A stretch of 64,000 nucleotides of DNA from Torulaspora globosa (taxonomy: Eukaryota > Ascomycota > Saccharomycetes > Saccharomycetales > Saccharomycetaceae), in the NCBI RefSeq assembly GCF_014133895.1, contig NC_050728.1:620001-684000 (forward strand), given 5' to 3'. The stretch's first letter is position 1. Each line of letters opens with the position of its first letter. Below are positions 34,019 through 44,598 of the stretch, piece by piece. The position numbers were made by a program, and so were the translations under genes. The notes below the pieces were generated by a model that did not search any database, had not been told where the DNA came from, and saw only the letters and a program-made list of their open reading frames with translations.

Positions 34019-35728
34019 TTATTTAGGCACCGCAGTTGCATCATCAATTATATGCAGGAAGTTTGACAGTATTATGGCGCAGATCCCACATGTCAGTGGA
34101 ATGTAGAGGAAAAGTTCTGGTTTGAATGAAACTGTGGTGCCATAAATTCGTAACAGGATTGGCGGGACTATGAGCATCACGCTTGATCTGATTAGTGCCA
34201 TAGCACCAAAGCATCGGCCAGTGAATTTCTTGGAACAGTACTTGATGATTGCGGACTGTATGGTTGGCGAACAGAAGGCGCTGAGGGCTTGCAGGACGGC
34301 ACATGTGAAGAGTGCGGCTTCATGTTCTTTGCCAACCAGCACGGCCGCGACGCTACAGGTGAGCAAAACCAACGATATCTTGATGCAGGTCACGTCTATG
34401 CGGTCGATTGAGTGATTCAAAGGCTTGTAAAACCTTCTCAGCACATGTAGCAGACACGGCGATATCACGAGCAGCACAGCTGCTCTCCCGAGACCGGAGA
34501 TCGAGATGAAGTAGCCGAGCTCCACTGATCGCCAGCCGTATTGGTATGTGGCAAATAGTACTAGAGCTGGCATCGCGGCCGCGGTCATACTCAGAAAGAA
34601 GATGTCCAGGGCAACCAGCATTAGGACGGTGTATCTCGGCACAACTGAGCCATCGGCCGTTGGGTTTAACCACAGTGTCTTGACGGAGGAGAACACATCG
34701 AGCAGTCGCAGCAAGTGGTATCTACCGTAGGTTGCCAGCCTTGCGGATATGCGAGTGGTGTCCGATCGAATGCTAGATATACTGTCTCTTCTTTCGACGA
34801 AAGTCGCCTGCGAAAGCTTCAGGGCTTCCTCATGGCGCGGCTCCCTCACGGAGGTGAAGCATAGAATGGCTGCCAACAAACCGATTGCTATCGACAGGTA
34901 GATTGGCAAGCGGTCTCCCCCACCAAAATTCTTCACCAGCACTGATCCCAACATGGGCCCCAGTCCCATGGTGGCGTAAACAGCGCTCATCATGATGCTC
35001 ATCGACAGAGCACGGTGATCAGCTTCAACAATGTCTGAAATGTAGCTGTTGGCGTTGGCGAGCAACGCAAGCATGCCGCCGCTTAGAGATGATACTGATC
35101 CAGCCAGTATTATCAGCCACTTGTGGTAGGGAGTTGACGGCAGTAGCGCCCAGAAATGTAGAGAATTGCCGATCACCCTAACTAGCGCCATATACCCAAA
35201 AATACGAACCCTCCCGGCTCGATCTGAGAACTCCCCCCACGTACCTGATGTGAAGGTGCATGCCAGTCCCGTCAGAATCATGGTGAATGATGAAATTACG
35301 GACATGACGCTCTGAACTTCCTGGGGATCGCACTGCACATCATCCGCAGACTTGCCGGACTCGCCATGATGCATCGCAATGCCCTCACACACTTTTTTCA
35401 TAGTCAACCCAATCATAGGAGTGATACATAGCGTTTCCCCGAGACAAACCAACATTACGAGAGAGCACAGTATAGCCAAACTGGGTCTTTGAAACCAATT
35501 CATGTGTTTGTGCCTTAGTCGAACCTCTCTGAGCCACCGCATTTCTTCAGTTTCGCCAGCTTGAGGTTCATCGGTCATCAAGCTCTCAAAGAAGGCTAAA
35601 CCAGTTTGCTCAGCTACGTATTCGAACCCTTCATCGACGATCTCTCTGGACCCATTCTGATCGTCCATCCTCGACGATCTTGTAGCAGTATCCGATGCCG
35701 AAAGCAGCGGAGAGCCTTCCTTTACCAT
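34019..35728 (-). CDS. MFS-like membrane protein (YJL163C type)
   Basis: 569 residues (S. cerevisiae YJL163C 555). Multi-spanning protein with about 11-12 hydrophobic segments arranged like a major facilitator: SLAILCSLVMLVCLGETLCI (about 80-100), a conserved loop GTWGEFSDRAGRVRIFGYMA (about 160-180) resembling the MFS signature between helices 2 and 3, and AVYATMGLGPMLGSVLV. A soluble N-terminus of about 75 residues is acidic, and a cytosolic loop (about 295-345) splits the two halves. Substrate unknown. In position it corresponds to YJL163C, next to TPK1 and JJJ2, and the function of that gene is also unassigned. Confidence 0.83.
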   Translation of the reverse strand: MVKEGSPLLSASDTATRSSRMDDQNGSREIVDEGFEYVAEQTGLAFFESLMTDEPQAGETEEMRWLREVRLRHKHMNWFQRPSLAILCSLVMLVCLGETLCITPMIGLTMKKVCEGIAMHHGESGKSADDVQCDPQEVQSVMSVISSFTMILTGLACTFTSGTWGEFSDRAGRVRIFGYMALVRVIGNSLHFWALLPSTPYHKWLIILAGSVSSLSGGMLALLANANSYISDIVEADHRALSMSIMMSAVYATMGLGPMLGSVLVKNFGGGDRLPIYLSIAIGLLAAILCFTSVREPRHEEALKLSQATFVERRDSISSIRSDTTRISARLATYGRYHLLRLLDVFSSVKTLWLNPTADGSVVPRYTVLMLVALDIFFLSMTAAAMPALVLFATYQYGWRSVELGYFISISGLGRAAVLLVISPCLLHVLRRFYKPLNHSIDRIDVTCIKISLVLLTCSVAAVLVGKEHEAALFTCAVLQALSAFCSPTIQSAIIKYCSKKFTGRCFGAMALIRSSVMLIVPPILLRIYGTTVSFKPELFLYIPLTCGICAIILSNFLHIIDDATAVPK

Positions 35729-36121
35729 TTCTGCAAGTATCTAGCCTGGAATCTCTCCTTTCCCTGAAATCCTTCGGCCATGAAGCTTGTTAGGTTTCTC
35801 CAAGAACGAATCAGTCTAAATAAACCGTTGCAAGAATAGGCTTACTAAAAATGAACAGTACCAGCGAACTGAAAACAAAGCGAGTTCAGTACTTCTGAAA
35901 ATTAGTAAGAATAGATTAATGCATTTAATGCTCATCCGCGGGTTAACCGAAGGGATATCTTTTTTCTATGACTTCTCACCTTTAAGCTTGCGCGCAACAT
36001 CACGGATCTTAAGAGGGCATAGCCATGGGATTTCTATTGTCAAGAATGCATAGAATTCATTGCTGGCAGATAGCCTCGATTCTATGTATCGTATATTGCG
36101 TGTAGAGAAATGCAAAGCAAC
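35729..36121. other. Upstream region of the YJL163C-type gene; MCD4 3' flank
   Basis: 393 bp, A/T-rich. No gene, RNA or repeat could be supported. Confidence 0.4.
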
Positions 36122-38881
36122 CTAGCTTTGCTTTTTGGTGGTACTGACTGGTCGTGTAATTGTGACGTTCTTTAGCAGTATATGCCCAATGACCTCTAGT
36201 ATCAACATGAAAAGAGATGATAAAATGGCGAGACAGTAATTGGATATGGTGATGCCTATATCTAGCCAAGAGCCTTCGGTCTTGAGGAGATAAAAGAAGT
36301 TCAGTGACAGTATATCGCTTGATGAAATGATCAATGCAGAAATAGTGTAGTCCTTGATGTCCAATTTCAAATTCAAAACGCCTAGGCCGATTGATAGCAG
36401 TACGTAGGGGACAATTAGTTTCAGCATCAGCAGAGCACCCATGGAAAAAGGATCAAAAATGGGGAGGAGACGATAAACTGAGTCTAGTGAGAACGATGAG
36501 ATAGAAGCAACATTTCCTGTGCCGAAGAAGGCGACCTGCAACAGAAAGAAGCCGACTAATGCCACTCTCAACAGCTGTTGGTAGTTATCATGCGATTTGA
36601 GTTGTTTGATTTGAGATTCGATCTCAATCCATTGAACAATGTAGCAAGTGAAGATAACGTAGAAAAGGGCCTCAAAGGAGATGGTGAGGATGATGAAGGC
36701 GGGTGCAAAAGTCAGATAGATCGCTAGAAGTCTGACCTTGTAATTGCTGTTCGGTCTTAAGTAATGTAGTGAAGGGAAAACCACAAGTGACATTCCCATG
36801 ATCAGCCATCCTGCCAACTGGGAGTCGTGCGGTAAGCCTTGTCTGTTCTGCAGCGAAGTGACAGATTTTTGGGTTACCAAAAGCATTGTGGGTATTAGAG
36901 TAACCTGAGCCCACAATACAGCTGAGGTGTAACGGCCGATATCTTTGGAGACTTTCTTCAGCCCATAAGCCGAAGTCAAGACCATTAACAGGCCAGCAGA
37001 GTTGATCTGGGTGAGACTCTCGGTCTTGACAGCATCGTACAGTGTGAAAGTGGACAAGAGAATGCTCGTGATTATCCATCCCATTAGCGTGTAACTTGCG
37101 GAGATACCGCAGAAGATAGGATAAAATGCCAACACGTTAAGGATCACTGTGAAAATCCATCTGTGGAAAAATCCATAAACAATACCTTCATAAACAGCAA
37201 ATATAGCTGCGGCTACAACGATTCTTCGCGTGAAGGAAATGCCTTTCAAGAACTCCTGTGTGCCATCACGTAAAATGCTGAGATTGGTGAAAATTTGACT
37301 CCATAAGTATAGCGGGAACAGTAGGTACATATAAAAGTTGAAAGGCGACCTTTGGTAGTAGAGTACCCAATTCAGACAACAACCTAATGTACCGAAAACA
37401 AAGAGGTTGCATGAAGATGTTTGATAATTCGACGCATTTTCCAATATATAAAACTTCAGAAAGATGACGAAGGCATACGTGATCCAGCCAGCAAATCCGA
37501 ACGTGACAATTGTTCTAATAAACCTCCAGTTGTAAGTGGTCAAGTAATGCAGTCCCTCCAAGGTCGTTTTTATGAGGTCTTCAGTGATGGTGATCGCTTC
37601 TGCTGTCAATTCAGCCTCACCACTCGCTATTTTTTCAATCAATAATTCAATTTGGGATAGATATTTTTGATACGGCCGACGAGCAAATTTATGATATTCT
37701 TTGTAGGTAAATTGTGATTCGATAACTTCCTTTTCCTTGACAATATACTGCTCGAGAATACTGCGGGCGTTGTTGTAGAGGGCATGTAATTTGTCAACCT
37801 CCTGGCCAGAAATATAGGCTAGCGGCAGTTCGCCGACAGAATTTGCTGGATAATTCACGCCGATCAGGTAAGACATCAGCGAAGCGATATCTGCCTGCTT
37901 GACGTCGTGGCGCTGAACATTCTCAAGGCCCCAGGTAAAAGTGTAGTTATCAAAAACAGGAACTTCGTTCAGTACCGGCTTATTCAAGCCTGCACCCCAT
38001 GCGACCAGAGGTGTTCTAGTATTGTTTGGATGGCCATCTCCATGTGAGCCGAACGCACTCATACCGTGGTCGGCCGTAAAGATAAACGCTGTGTCGTCGT
38101 CTCCAAAGAAATTTCTAACTTTATCACTCAATAGAGCTACCTGGTCATCGATGTATTTCACATTATCGTAGTATTCTGCGGAGTAAGGTCGGTAGGAATG
38201 ACCAGCGGTGTCGCAACCCAGCAAGTGAAGAAAGAAAACATTCCCTTCTTGTCTAATCTCAGCATCCAAGGTCAAATTTCTGGTTGAGTTCCGAAAGAGC
38301 TGGTCTAGATGCCTGAAAACATACGCGTCCAGCTCGATAGATGATTGCGTGAAATCTTCAAACTCATGACCATAAGTCCAAGTATCCACTCTGTTAGGAT
38401 CCGAAGCGCCCTCCTTGAACATCGGCAGGATATCTGGTGAGCCGAAGGAATATGTGTGTGTTGATTGATTAAAGAAACTGTCAAAATCCACAGGATTTTC
38501 CTTCCAGCCCTTGGTAACAGCACTGACATCTTCGTAAAAACCAGCAATCATAGCAACGTGTCCTGGACGAGACTCGGTGGGCATTCGTGTATGTGAGATA
38601 CCGTAGGTTCCATTATTCAAAACCAATGATCTTATATATGGAGCCAGATACTCAGTTTTACCTGTCGTCGGATGTGTGATCATATCGAAAGTCGTATCAG
38701 CACGAAGTCCATCGCCCACAATGAGGAAAAGCCTTTTTGCAGGAGGCTTTTCAGTGCTTCTATATTGATTCATGCCATGCACTAATGGCGAAACAAAGTA
38801 GATGTCAAATATGGACCATAGATAGAAAAGATGAAAGAAAACACCAACCGCAATGAATGTTATTCTGTGTTTGCCCCACAT
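36122..38881 (-). CDS. MCD4: MCD4, GPI ethanolamine phosphate transferase 1
   Basis: 919 residues, the S. cerevisiae length. ER membrane enzyme that adds phosphoethanolamine to the first mannose of the GPI precursor. After an N-terminal membrane segment (about 6-25), the lumenal alkaline-phosphatase-like domain has LFLIVGDGLRADTTFD (about 50-65; metal and nucleophile region), SRPGHVAMIAGFYEDVSAV and FIFTADHGMSAFGSHGDGHP (metal-binding His and Asp). The C-terminal half (about 430-910) has some 14 hydrophobic helices and ends in a short lysine-rich tail. The open frame begins at a GTG; the first ATG is 38881 (MWGKHRITFIAV). Orthologue of YKL165C. Confidence 0.97.
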   Translation of the reverse strand: MWGKHRITFIAVGVFFHLFYLWSIFDIYFVSPLVHGMNQYRSTEKPPAKRLFLIVGDGLRADTTFDMITHPTTGKTEYLAPYIRSLVLNNGTYGISHTRMPTESRPGHVAMIAGFYEDVSAVTKGWKENPVDFDSFFNQSTHTYSFGSPDILPMFKEGASDPNRVDTWTYGHEFEDFTQSSIELDAYVFRHLDQLFRNSTRNLTLDAEIRQEGNVFFLHLLGCDTAGHSYRPYSAEYYDNVKYIDDQVALLSDKVRNFFGDDDTAFIFTADHGMSAFGSHGDGHPNNTRTPLVAWGAGLNKPVLNEVPVFDNYTFTWGLENVQRHDVKQADIASLMSYLIGVNYPANSVGELPLAYISGQEVDKLHALYNNARSILEQYIVKEKEVIESQFTYKEYHKFARRPYQKYLSQIELLIEKIASGEAELTAEAITITEDLIKTTLEGLHYLTTYNWRFIRTIVTFGFAGWITYAFVIFLKFYILENASNYQTSSCNLFVFGTLGCCLNWVLYYQRSPFNFYMYLLFPLYLWSQIFTNLSILRDGTQEFLKGISFTRRIVVAAAIFAVYEGIVYGFFHRWIFTVILNVLAFYPIFCGISASYTLMGWIITSILLSTFTLYDAVKTESLTQINSAGLLMVLTSAYGLKKVSKDIGRYTSAVLWAQVTLIPTMLLVTQKSVTSLQNRQGLPHDSQLAGWLIMGMSLVVFPSLHYLRPNSNYKVRLLAIYLTFAPAFIILTISFEALFYVIFTCYIVQWIEIESQIKQLKSHDNYQQLLRVALVGFFLLQVAFFGTGNVASISSFSLDSVYRLLPIFDPFSMGALLMLKLIVPYVLLSIGLGVLNLKLDIKDYTISALIISSSDILSLNFFYLLKTEGSWLDIGITISNYCLAILSSLFMLILEVIGHILLKNVTITRPVSTTKKQS

Positions 38882-39067
38882 TGCGATTCCTTCCCAGACC
38901 ACTGTTGGCTTCTAGTACTCAATTGCATTAATTATGTTCTTAGAGTTGATACGTGTTATATAGATCGATGTATTATCGCGTTCGGCGCGTCTCTTCGCGA
39001 TACCTTCAAGGTTCAAAGATGACAAAAGTTCGATATGTCAGTGACAGTAATTCCTGACAAAATTCAG

Positions 39068-40777
39068 TTAATGGCCTGTAGCGTAGAGAGATTTCAATAA
39101 ACTCAGAAAACTCTGGGCTACGATCCGCTGACGGTTTTGTAGTTCGCTTAGCTTGTTGACGACTTCGAAATCGAAATCCTTGCACGAGACCCAATTTGCG
39201 GCGTTTTCGATCTTGACAAGCCTTTCATCAAGCGCCTGGTCTGCGTTCAGGCGGTCATGCATAATGGCAAGTAAGTTTTGTTTTAAAGCATTGCATCTGG
39301 CATTGAATTCGATTACCGATCGCTTGCAATGCTCCACTTCGTTACTGTCCAGTAGGTTGCATTGGAAGATGGGCATTTGGGGCAGCTCCAATTGGGCGAC
39401 CTGAGAGTTTATTTTGTACTGGTCCATGGCTATGATATCTTTCTTATAAATCTTTGGTAATGGCTCATTTACTGGCATGTGCAGGGTTCTGGAAGTGTGT
39501 GACGAATATGCTGAATTTTTGACCTGCAATCGAGATATTTGGCTTTTGGGAGGTGATTTCATTTCAATATCTGAACTCTCAGTCGCGAAAGAAGCTCTCT
39601 TTGTTCTCTTGACTGTATGTACATCATCTAAAATGTCACTTACCTGATGCATATCGAAGAAGTCGTCATTCGGCGGTAAAGAGCTGCTCAGATCTTCTAA
39701 TCCGATGTTTCCTCCATAGCCTTTTCGCGCCTTTAGAGAGCTACTTCGCAAGGAAGTCAGGAGCTCCTTTTCTTCTTTTGCATGTTTTTGGTTGTTGTGC
39801 TGAATGTTTGCTTCCTTTGACGGAAAATTGTTTAGAATATTTTTGAGACCACTCCAGCTCTCTGACATACCGGGAGTGTCTGTAGTTGGAATTGATTTGA
39901 CAGGTGATGCAGAGCGCCGACCACGTAACGTTGCCTCGTGTTTCTTTCTGGCATAATGTCGATGCTGATTATCACTGAAAGGGGAGTCTGGTGCCCCGTC
40001 TGAGGTATAAGACGTATCCGCCTTATGCATTTTCCATCGCAGGTTTTCAACCTCCAGTTCTTCTTCTCCTTCTTCTCTCTCTTCCTTTTTTCTACTATCT
40101 TCATTCGAATTGCCAGTAAACTCTGCTTCCCCAGCATAGCTCCTGGTCCTTCCTTGATCTACCGCCTTCTCCGTCGATCGAGAAGAAGCATCTTTCGGCT
40201 CATTGACGACTATGTCCTCCGGTGCCTCATGAGAAGTCCGATGCGTGAACATCTTGAATGAAGCTGGCGCATTAGGCTCATCAGGCGTCCTCTCCTGGGC
40301 AGACCTTTGCTTTCTTTGGTAGTTTTTCAGATTAAAGGACTGAAATATCGGAACTTTGGGGTGAGGATGAGCTGTCCTTGAGTTTTCCGTACCGAAGCCG
40401 TATGGTTGCTGCTCATAGGGCTGGCGATGATTCGCAGCCTGCTGCGTCTTTTGTGCCTGTTTGGCATGTTTGCCATCCTTTTGCGCAGCTCTGGCGTGTC
40501 TGTAGAAATTCCCCTTGGGCAGGTAGCCCCATAGACCCTTGGTATGTAGCGTCTTGTCATACTTGCTTCTCTGTTCTTTATCCATCAGAACATAATGGGC
40601 ATGACTTATCAGTTTGAATTGTTCTGCGCTGGCATCGGATTTTGATTTATCGGGATGCAGAAGACGAGCCAGCTTCATGTAAGACTTGTGTATATCACTC
40701 TCGGTGGCATCGGAAGAAAGGCCAAGTATGGAATAATGCGTCGTAAGGTCTAGTAAAATGTCGGGACTTGAGGACAT
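39068..40777 (-). CDS. JJJ2: JJJ2, J-domain protein
   Basis: 569 residues (S. cerevisiae 583). Cytosolic DnaJ-type co-chaperone of unknown specific role. The J domain is at about residues 8-72: THYSILGLSSDATESDIHKS, then the HPD tripeptide in LLHPDKSKSD and DKEQRSKYDKTLH. The rest is low-complexity and charged, with a C-terminal helical region (about 480-565) conserved in position only. The frame opens at a TTG; ATG 40777 (MSSSPDILLD) is used. Orthologue of YJL162C by J domain, length and position between the YJL163C-type gene and FMP33. Confidence 0.88.
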   Translation of the reverse strand: MSSSPDILLDLTTHYSILGLSSDATESDIHKSYMKLARLLHPDKSKSDASAEQFKLISHAHYVLMDKEQRSKYDKTLHTKGLWGYLPKGNFYRHARAAQKDGKHAKQAQKTQQAANHRQPYEQQPYGFGTENSRTAHPHPKVPIFQSFNLKNYQRKQRSAQERTPDEPNAPASFKMFTHRTSHEAPEDIVVNEPKDASSRSTEKAVDQGRTRSYAGEAEFTGNSNEDSRKKEEREEGEEELEVENLRWKMHKADTSYTSDGAPDSPFSDNQHRHYARKKHEATLRGRRSASPVKSIPTTDTPGMSESWSGLKNILNNFPSKEANIQHNNQKHAKEEKELLTSLRSSSLKARKGYGGNIGLEDLSSSLPPNDDFFDMHQVSDILDDVHTVKRTKRASFATESSDIEMKSPPKSQISRLQVKNSAYSSHTSRTLHMPVNEPLPKIYKKDIIAMDQYKINSQVAQLELPQMPIFQCNLLDSNEVEHCKRSVIEFNARCNALKQNLLAIMHDRLNADQALDERLVKIENAANWVSCKDFDFEVVNKLSELQNRQRIVAQSFLSLLKSLYATGH

Positions 40778-41109
40778 TAAAGTTTCCAATCTTTACCTAA
40801 GATACCAACGTGGTGCAAGCCAAGGCCAGGAGCTGCTGGAAATCGATGCAAAAGCCTCTAGATTAACGATCAGTATTCACACTTGTTTGTCAAAATGTTA
40901 CTCAGATGTTGTTACCACTGCGGTTTTCTGATCTTCAAATTCGCGACTTACAGGCCAAAACATAAATATAAGGACTAAATCAGATGATGCAGAAGGAGCC
41001 CAGTTGTAACAGCCTAGAGTCTAGGGTCTTGGTATGCAGTATCAATTTACAATGACAGCACTATCTTGTGATCTATGATTGAAAGAAATGTAAAAAACCA
41101 TGATGAAGC

Positions 41110-41116
41110 AAAAAAA
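41110..41116 (-). terminator. Pol III terminator of tRNA-Glu
   Basis: Seven T residues on the minus strand, starting one base after the discriminator. Confidence 0.85.
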
Positions 41117-41117
41117 G

Positions 41118-41189
41118 CTCCGATGCGGGGAGTCGAACCCCGGTCCCCACGGTGAAAGCGTGATGTGATAGCCGTTACACTACATCGGA
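41118..41189 (-). tRNA. tRNA-Glu (anticodon UUC)
   Basis: 72 nt on the minus strand, intronless. TCCGATG at the 5' end pairs with CATCGGA at the 3' end, discriminator G. The D arm contains GTGTAACGGCTATCAC, the anticodon loop CTTTCAC (anticodon TTC) and the T arm GGTTCGAACCCC. Very close to S. cerevisiae tRNA-Glu(UUC). Confidence 0.97.
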
Positions 41190-41936
41190 AATAATTATTT
41201 ATTGAGTTAATTAAATAAACACCCCATGTACATCAGTTGAGGTCACATGACCTACCCAGTTCCTCATTGTACCGCCTGTCGACGTTTATTCGCAGGATAT
41301 TTGAGCCGAACTCCTACTACTCGTCCGACGCAAAGTAACGTAAGCTTTAGTACTGTCTCGGTCACGAAATCTAGGTTTGTAGTTTTTCATTTCCTACGCA
41401 ACTGTATTTACAAATTGGACTCGGTTAGATTGCAGTTCAGCTAATAGCTCACTATCAAAAAAAGTCACAGCCCATTGCAGGCCGAGCCTTTCTAATGCTT
41501 CTGGAGATAAAAGCTGTAGACGACAGTCACGCTGCATAATAGCAAAAAGGAAGCTGAAAATAAAATCGATCGGTGGAAACGCAACGGGACACGAGAAGGG
41601 CCACGAATCTATCTCAAGTAGTGTCTCTAGCAGGCTTTTCTAACAGCGCTCCATGGTATGAGATAGAGTCCGATCGCTAATTCTATCTTTTTTTTTTTTG
41701 TTTTTCAACTAGCATGTTCGATGATAGCGCCGCTCAACGAAGCGCATAATGCGATACTGACATGAAAAGGTGGTAGTGCTTTGCGGAGAACAACGTAGGA
41801 GCTGATGTACCCCTACTCAACTGCAATCCTTGTCCTTTGCGTCAAGATGCCTATATATAGGGATTAACGTCTTTCGCCTAGGATGTCGAGCTGAACATCT
41901 GAGCTAGCTTACTATCGAAAGAAATATTCATCCCAA

Positions 41937-42494
41937 ATGAGACCTAGCTTATTTAGATTGCAGAGTGTCGGAATCAACGGTGCTAAATCTACTTCTGGGA
42001 TGGGAAAGGGCATCCCATCGCAAAAAGTACCTTTTTATGCTTCAAAGAAAAATGTTGCCATTAACTGCGTAATAACGTTCTTGTACGGGTACGGGCTCTA
42101 TGCTTTTTACAAAGATTATCAAACGGCGAAAAGATTTGCTGTCCGGAAGCTGTCGAAACCTGATCCGGATGTTTCTCCGTACTACTTGGAGAGAGTGGAA
42201 GATATCCACAACGCACCAAATCGTTTATTCCATTCCGAGCATGAAGATAAGGAAGTGGAACGGTCAACTATGAGAAGAGTCATACATTCTTTGACCTACG
42301 GTGACGTTTCACAGTGTGCGGTTGCTTGGGGATTTTTGATTCAGTTATGTAATACAACGCATGCTGTTTACGGCACAAAGTCAATGCTTTTCAGGACCAG
42401 TTTGCTAAGCGTCGTGGGCTTCCCGCCGCTGTTATACTATCTCTATAGGATGCGGTTGTTCAACCTTGAGAAAAAAGGCGTCATTATCAACTAG
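41937..42494 (+). CDS. FMP33: FMP33, mitochondrial membrane protein of unknown function
   Basis: 185 residues (S. cerevisiae 180). S. cerevisiae Fmp33 was found in mitochondria; its role is not known. The basic N-terminus (MRPSLFRLQSVG) is suited to mitochondrial import. Hydrophobic segments are seen at about residues 40-58 (VAINCVITFLYGYGLYAFY) and 120-165 (a broken pair, CAVAWGFLIQLCNTTHAVYG and TSLLSVVGFPPLLYYLYRM). The end is short and basic. Called on length, topology and position between JJJ2 and the PIR cluster, where YJL161W lies in S. cerevisiae. Confidence 0.82.
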   Translation: MRPSLFRLQSVGINGAKSTSGMGKGIPSQKVPFYASKKNVAINCVITFLYGYGLYAFYKDYQTAKRFAVRKLSKPDPDVSPYYLERVEDIHNAPNRLFHSEHEDKEVERSTMRRVIHSLTYGDVSQCAVAWGFLIQLCNTTHAVYGTKSMLFRTSLLSVVGFPPLLYYLYRMRLFNLEKKGVIIN

Positions 42495-42677
42495 TAGCAG
42501 TAGTTCTACGATTTCTAATTTTCAATTTACTAACTTACTTTATATGAAGAACGATAAAAGTTACGTACGTATCGGAAAGCGTACATGCTTTCCCCAGCGC
42601 AGAATCTTGAAATAATATACAGTGATGCCATTCTATCCCGAAAAAATTGTCTTAAACCCCAAGTTGCACTTTATTCA

Positions 42678-43565
42678 TTAACAGTTGACCAGATCAATGA
42701 CCTCTAGGTGTACTGGATGACATTGCTCGCCTAGACTTTGGTCGTACAAGTTGTAGAAGTTACCGGACAAACATTGGTAGAAGGTGTCTTCGTCACCGAT
42801 AGCCAGGTTTCCAGCGGGGGTGATGGACCAGCCGGCGGCGTAGATAGCACCAGCTTGTGGTGGTGGACCGTCGAACTGGAATTGTCTGTTTGAAACGATG
42901 GAGCCGATTCTACCCTTACCGTCAGTCAAGATACCGCCCTTTAGAGTCATTTGCAAGGTACCGTCGTTCTTGCATGATTTCAGCTTGACTGGATCGCTGC
43001 TGTTGCCTTTGTTGTAATTTATCGAAGCAGAAGTAGTGGCTTGCACTTGACCGTCGCTGATCTGAGAGGCGGCACCTGTGGTAGTGGCCTGAACTTGGCC
43101 GTCACCGATTTGAGAAATTGGAGCTAGAGTAGTGGTTCCTGTAGCTTGAATTTGGCCATCGCCAATTTGAGAGACAGCTGGGGCAGTAGTAGCTTGGATC
43201 TGACCGTCACCGATCTGAGAGACGGCTGGGGCAGTGGTAGCTTGGATCTGACCGTCACCGATCTGAGAGACGGCTGGGGCAGTGGTAGCTTGGATCTGAC
43301 CATCGCCGATTTGGGAGACGGCGGCGGCGCTAGTAGCAGTAGTAGCTTGAATCTGACCATCGCCGATCTGAGAGACGGCGTCCCTCTTGGCGATGCTAGA
43401 AGTTGCGAACGGCTTCACAGCGATCCCAAAGTTCGCGCTGTAATCAGTGATACCATTGGAATAGGTGGCAGATGGGGTCAAGGTAGACCATGGCTCGCTT
43501 GGAACATAAGAACCAATCACTGCAGTAGCTAGAGTAGTGGCGGCTAGAGTCTTCTTGTACTGCAT
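42678..43565 (-). CDS. PIR cell-wall protein (7 internal repeats)
   Basis: 295 residues. Proteins with internal repeats (PIR) are secreted and become linked to beta-1,3-glucan through glutamines in the repeats. Order of elements: signal peptide ([20 protein letters not shown]), pro-region, Kex2 site KR at about 60-61 (IAKRDAVSQ), seven repeats of the form SQIGDGQxQATT (about 62-175), then the conserved four-cysteine domain from [20 protein letters not shown] to LEVIDLVNC with the usual Cys spacing. It takes the place of YJL160C (PIR5)/YKL164C (PIR1), same strand. A TATATAAA element lies about 97-104 bp upstream on the minus strand. N- and C-terminal parts are almost identical to the neighbour at 44599. 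Confidence 0.95.
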   Translation of the reverse strand: MQYKKTLAATTLATAVIGSYVPSEPWSTLTPSATYSNGITDYSANFGIAVKPFATSSIAKRDAVSQIGDGQIQATTATSAAAVSQIGDGQIQATTAPAVSQIGDGQIQATTAPAVSQIGDGQIQATTAPAVSQIGDGQIQATGTTTLAPISQIGDGQVQATTTGAASQISDGQVQATTSASINYNKGNSSDPVKLKSCKNDGTLQMTLKGGILTDGKGRIGSIVSNRQFQFDGPPPQAGAIYAAGWSITPAGNLAIGDEDTFYQCLSGNFYNLYDQSLGEQCHPVHLEVIDLVNC

Positions 43566-44598
43566 TTTCGTCTTGGAAGTCTGTTAATCTTCTTTGTTGT
43601 AGTGTTGTAAGACTGAAGGGAGTTGAATTGCAACTATCTAATCGATACCAAGATTAATCACTTTATATAGCTTTGCCAAGCTCGATGGCTCAAGTCAATG
43701 GCTGGCAATTGCAATATAACTTACTGAGATGGCTGCCAGTCTAATCTTCAAGCCAATCTAGATTCATTTCCCGATTTGGCTGGTTGCTTGTCAAATTCGG
43801 TTCCCTTCTTAACGCGTTACCATGGAGATTACACAGCCGCAACCAGCATGTTAATTAAAGGATTCCCGTATTCAGCCGACTGAACAAGCGAAAGAACTTT
43901 AGGTAATAAAGATGGCGGGTCAACCGCAAGGCCAAAAATAGATCTCGATCCGTAAAATATGATATTTTAGGGTAGCGCCGCCTGGGCTTCAAGAATTGCT
44001 TTCACGTGAACTGAAAAATTTCAGCTTTACGCGTCGTATCGCGTAAAGCTTAAAAAAAGGGGATGAGAGATCGGCGATCAGCGCGTCTGCCGTAGGAAAT
44101 GCGTCGATCCTTAATCGATAAGACATTCGACTGGGTAAAACATCTTGGAAACCATACTTACGACTTTGACTATTAGAGTCTCTTACTCACAAAAGGTTTA
44201 AAGGTTTCACAACGCTACCTAACCGGCTATGAGATCCTGCAATGGTGATATTCTGTGAAATTGCAAGCTACCTGCCTCTTGATCTTTTTTTTTCGACCAG
44301 CAGCGTTAATTATTTTATTGCCTCTATCTTTTTCACTTTTAACCTGATTAGGAAATGAAATTGAAAAGGTTAGCTGGTAGAACCCGAACACCGCACTGAA
44401 CACTAATTTTAGAAATAGTGTGAGCGTTTGCAAGAGGAGGGATGCCTGATCAGGATCTGTTAGCTCAGGCCGCCAGGATTAGGTATATAAGGAGTTCAGA
44501 TTAGCGCTTTGATTGAGAGCAGTTGGTTCTTCTGATTCATCTTAAGAAACCAGGCACAACTTTAATCGAGTCAATCGCTCCACTCCGTTTCATATAAT
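43566..44598. promoter_or_regulatory. Divergent PIR promoter region
   Basis: 1033 bp between two divergent PIR genes. TATA elements: 43662-43669 (TATATAAA on the minus strand) and 44484-44490 (TATATAA, plus strand). Three ACCAGC/GCTGGT cores of Swi5/Ace2 type at 43779-43784, 43842-43847 and 44373-44378, fitting M/G1 expression of PIR genes. E-box CACGTG at 44003-44008; MCB-type ACGCGT at 44029-44034 inside an 11-bp inverted repeat; AGGGG near 44058. Site functions are inferred. Confidence 0.55.
44023..44050. repeat. Perfect 11-bp inverted repeat in the PIR promoter
   Basis: Left arm AGCTTTACGCG (44023-44033), 6-bp spacer TCGTAT, right arm CGCGTAAAGCT (44040-44050). No mismatches. The left arm end overlaps ACGCGT. 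Confidence 0.9.

Larger units (their letters stand above)
40778..41936. other. JJJ2-FMP33 divergent region containing tRNA-Glu
   Basis: 1159 bp. Apart from tRNA-Glu (41118-41189) it holds a run of 12 T (41688-41699), the near-palindrome GGTCACATGACC at 41241-41252, and the motif block GATGATAGCGCCGCTC at 41720-41735 that recurs upstream of FAR1. A 65-codon frame at 41247-41444 is not convincing. No LTR or transposon sequence was recognised near the tRNA. Confidence 0.45.

Noticed and set aside
41247..41444. 65-codon frame between tRNA-Glu and FMP33
   Set aside because: No similarity recognised, no conserved-looking features, and no counterpart in the known gene order.
41190..41936. Ty/LTR remnant near tRNA-Glu
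   Set aside because: tRNA flanks often hold LTRs, but I saw no terminal TGTTG..CAACA-like ends, primer-binding site or target duplication.
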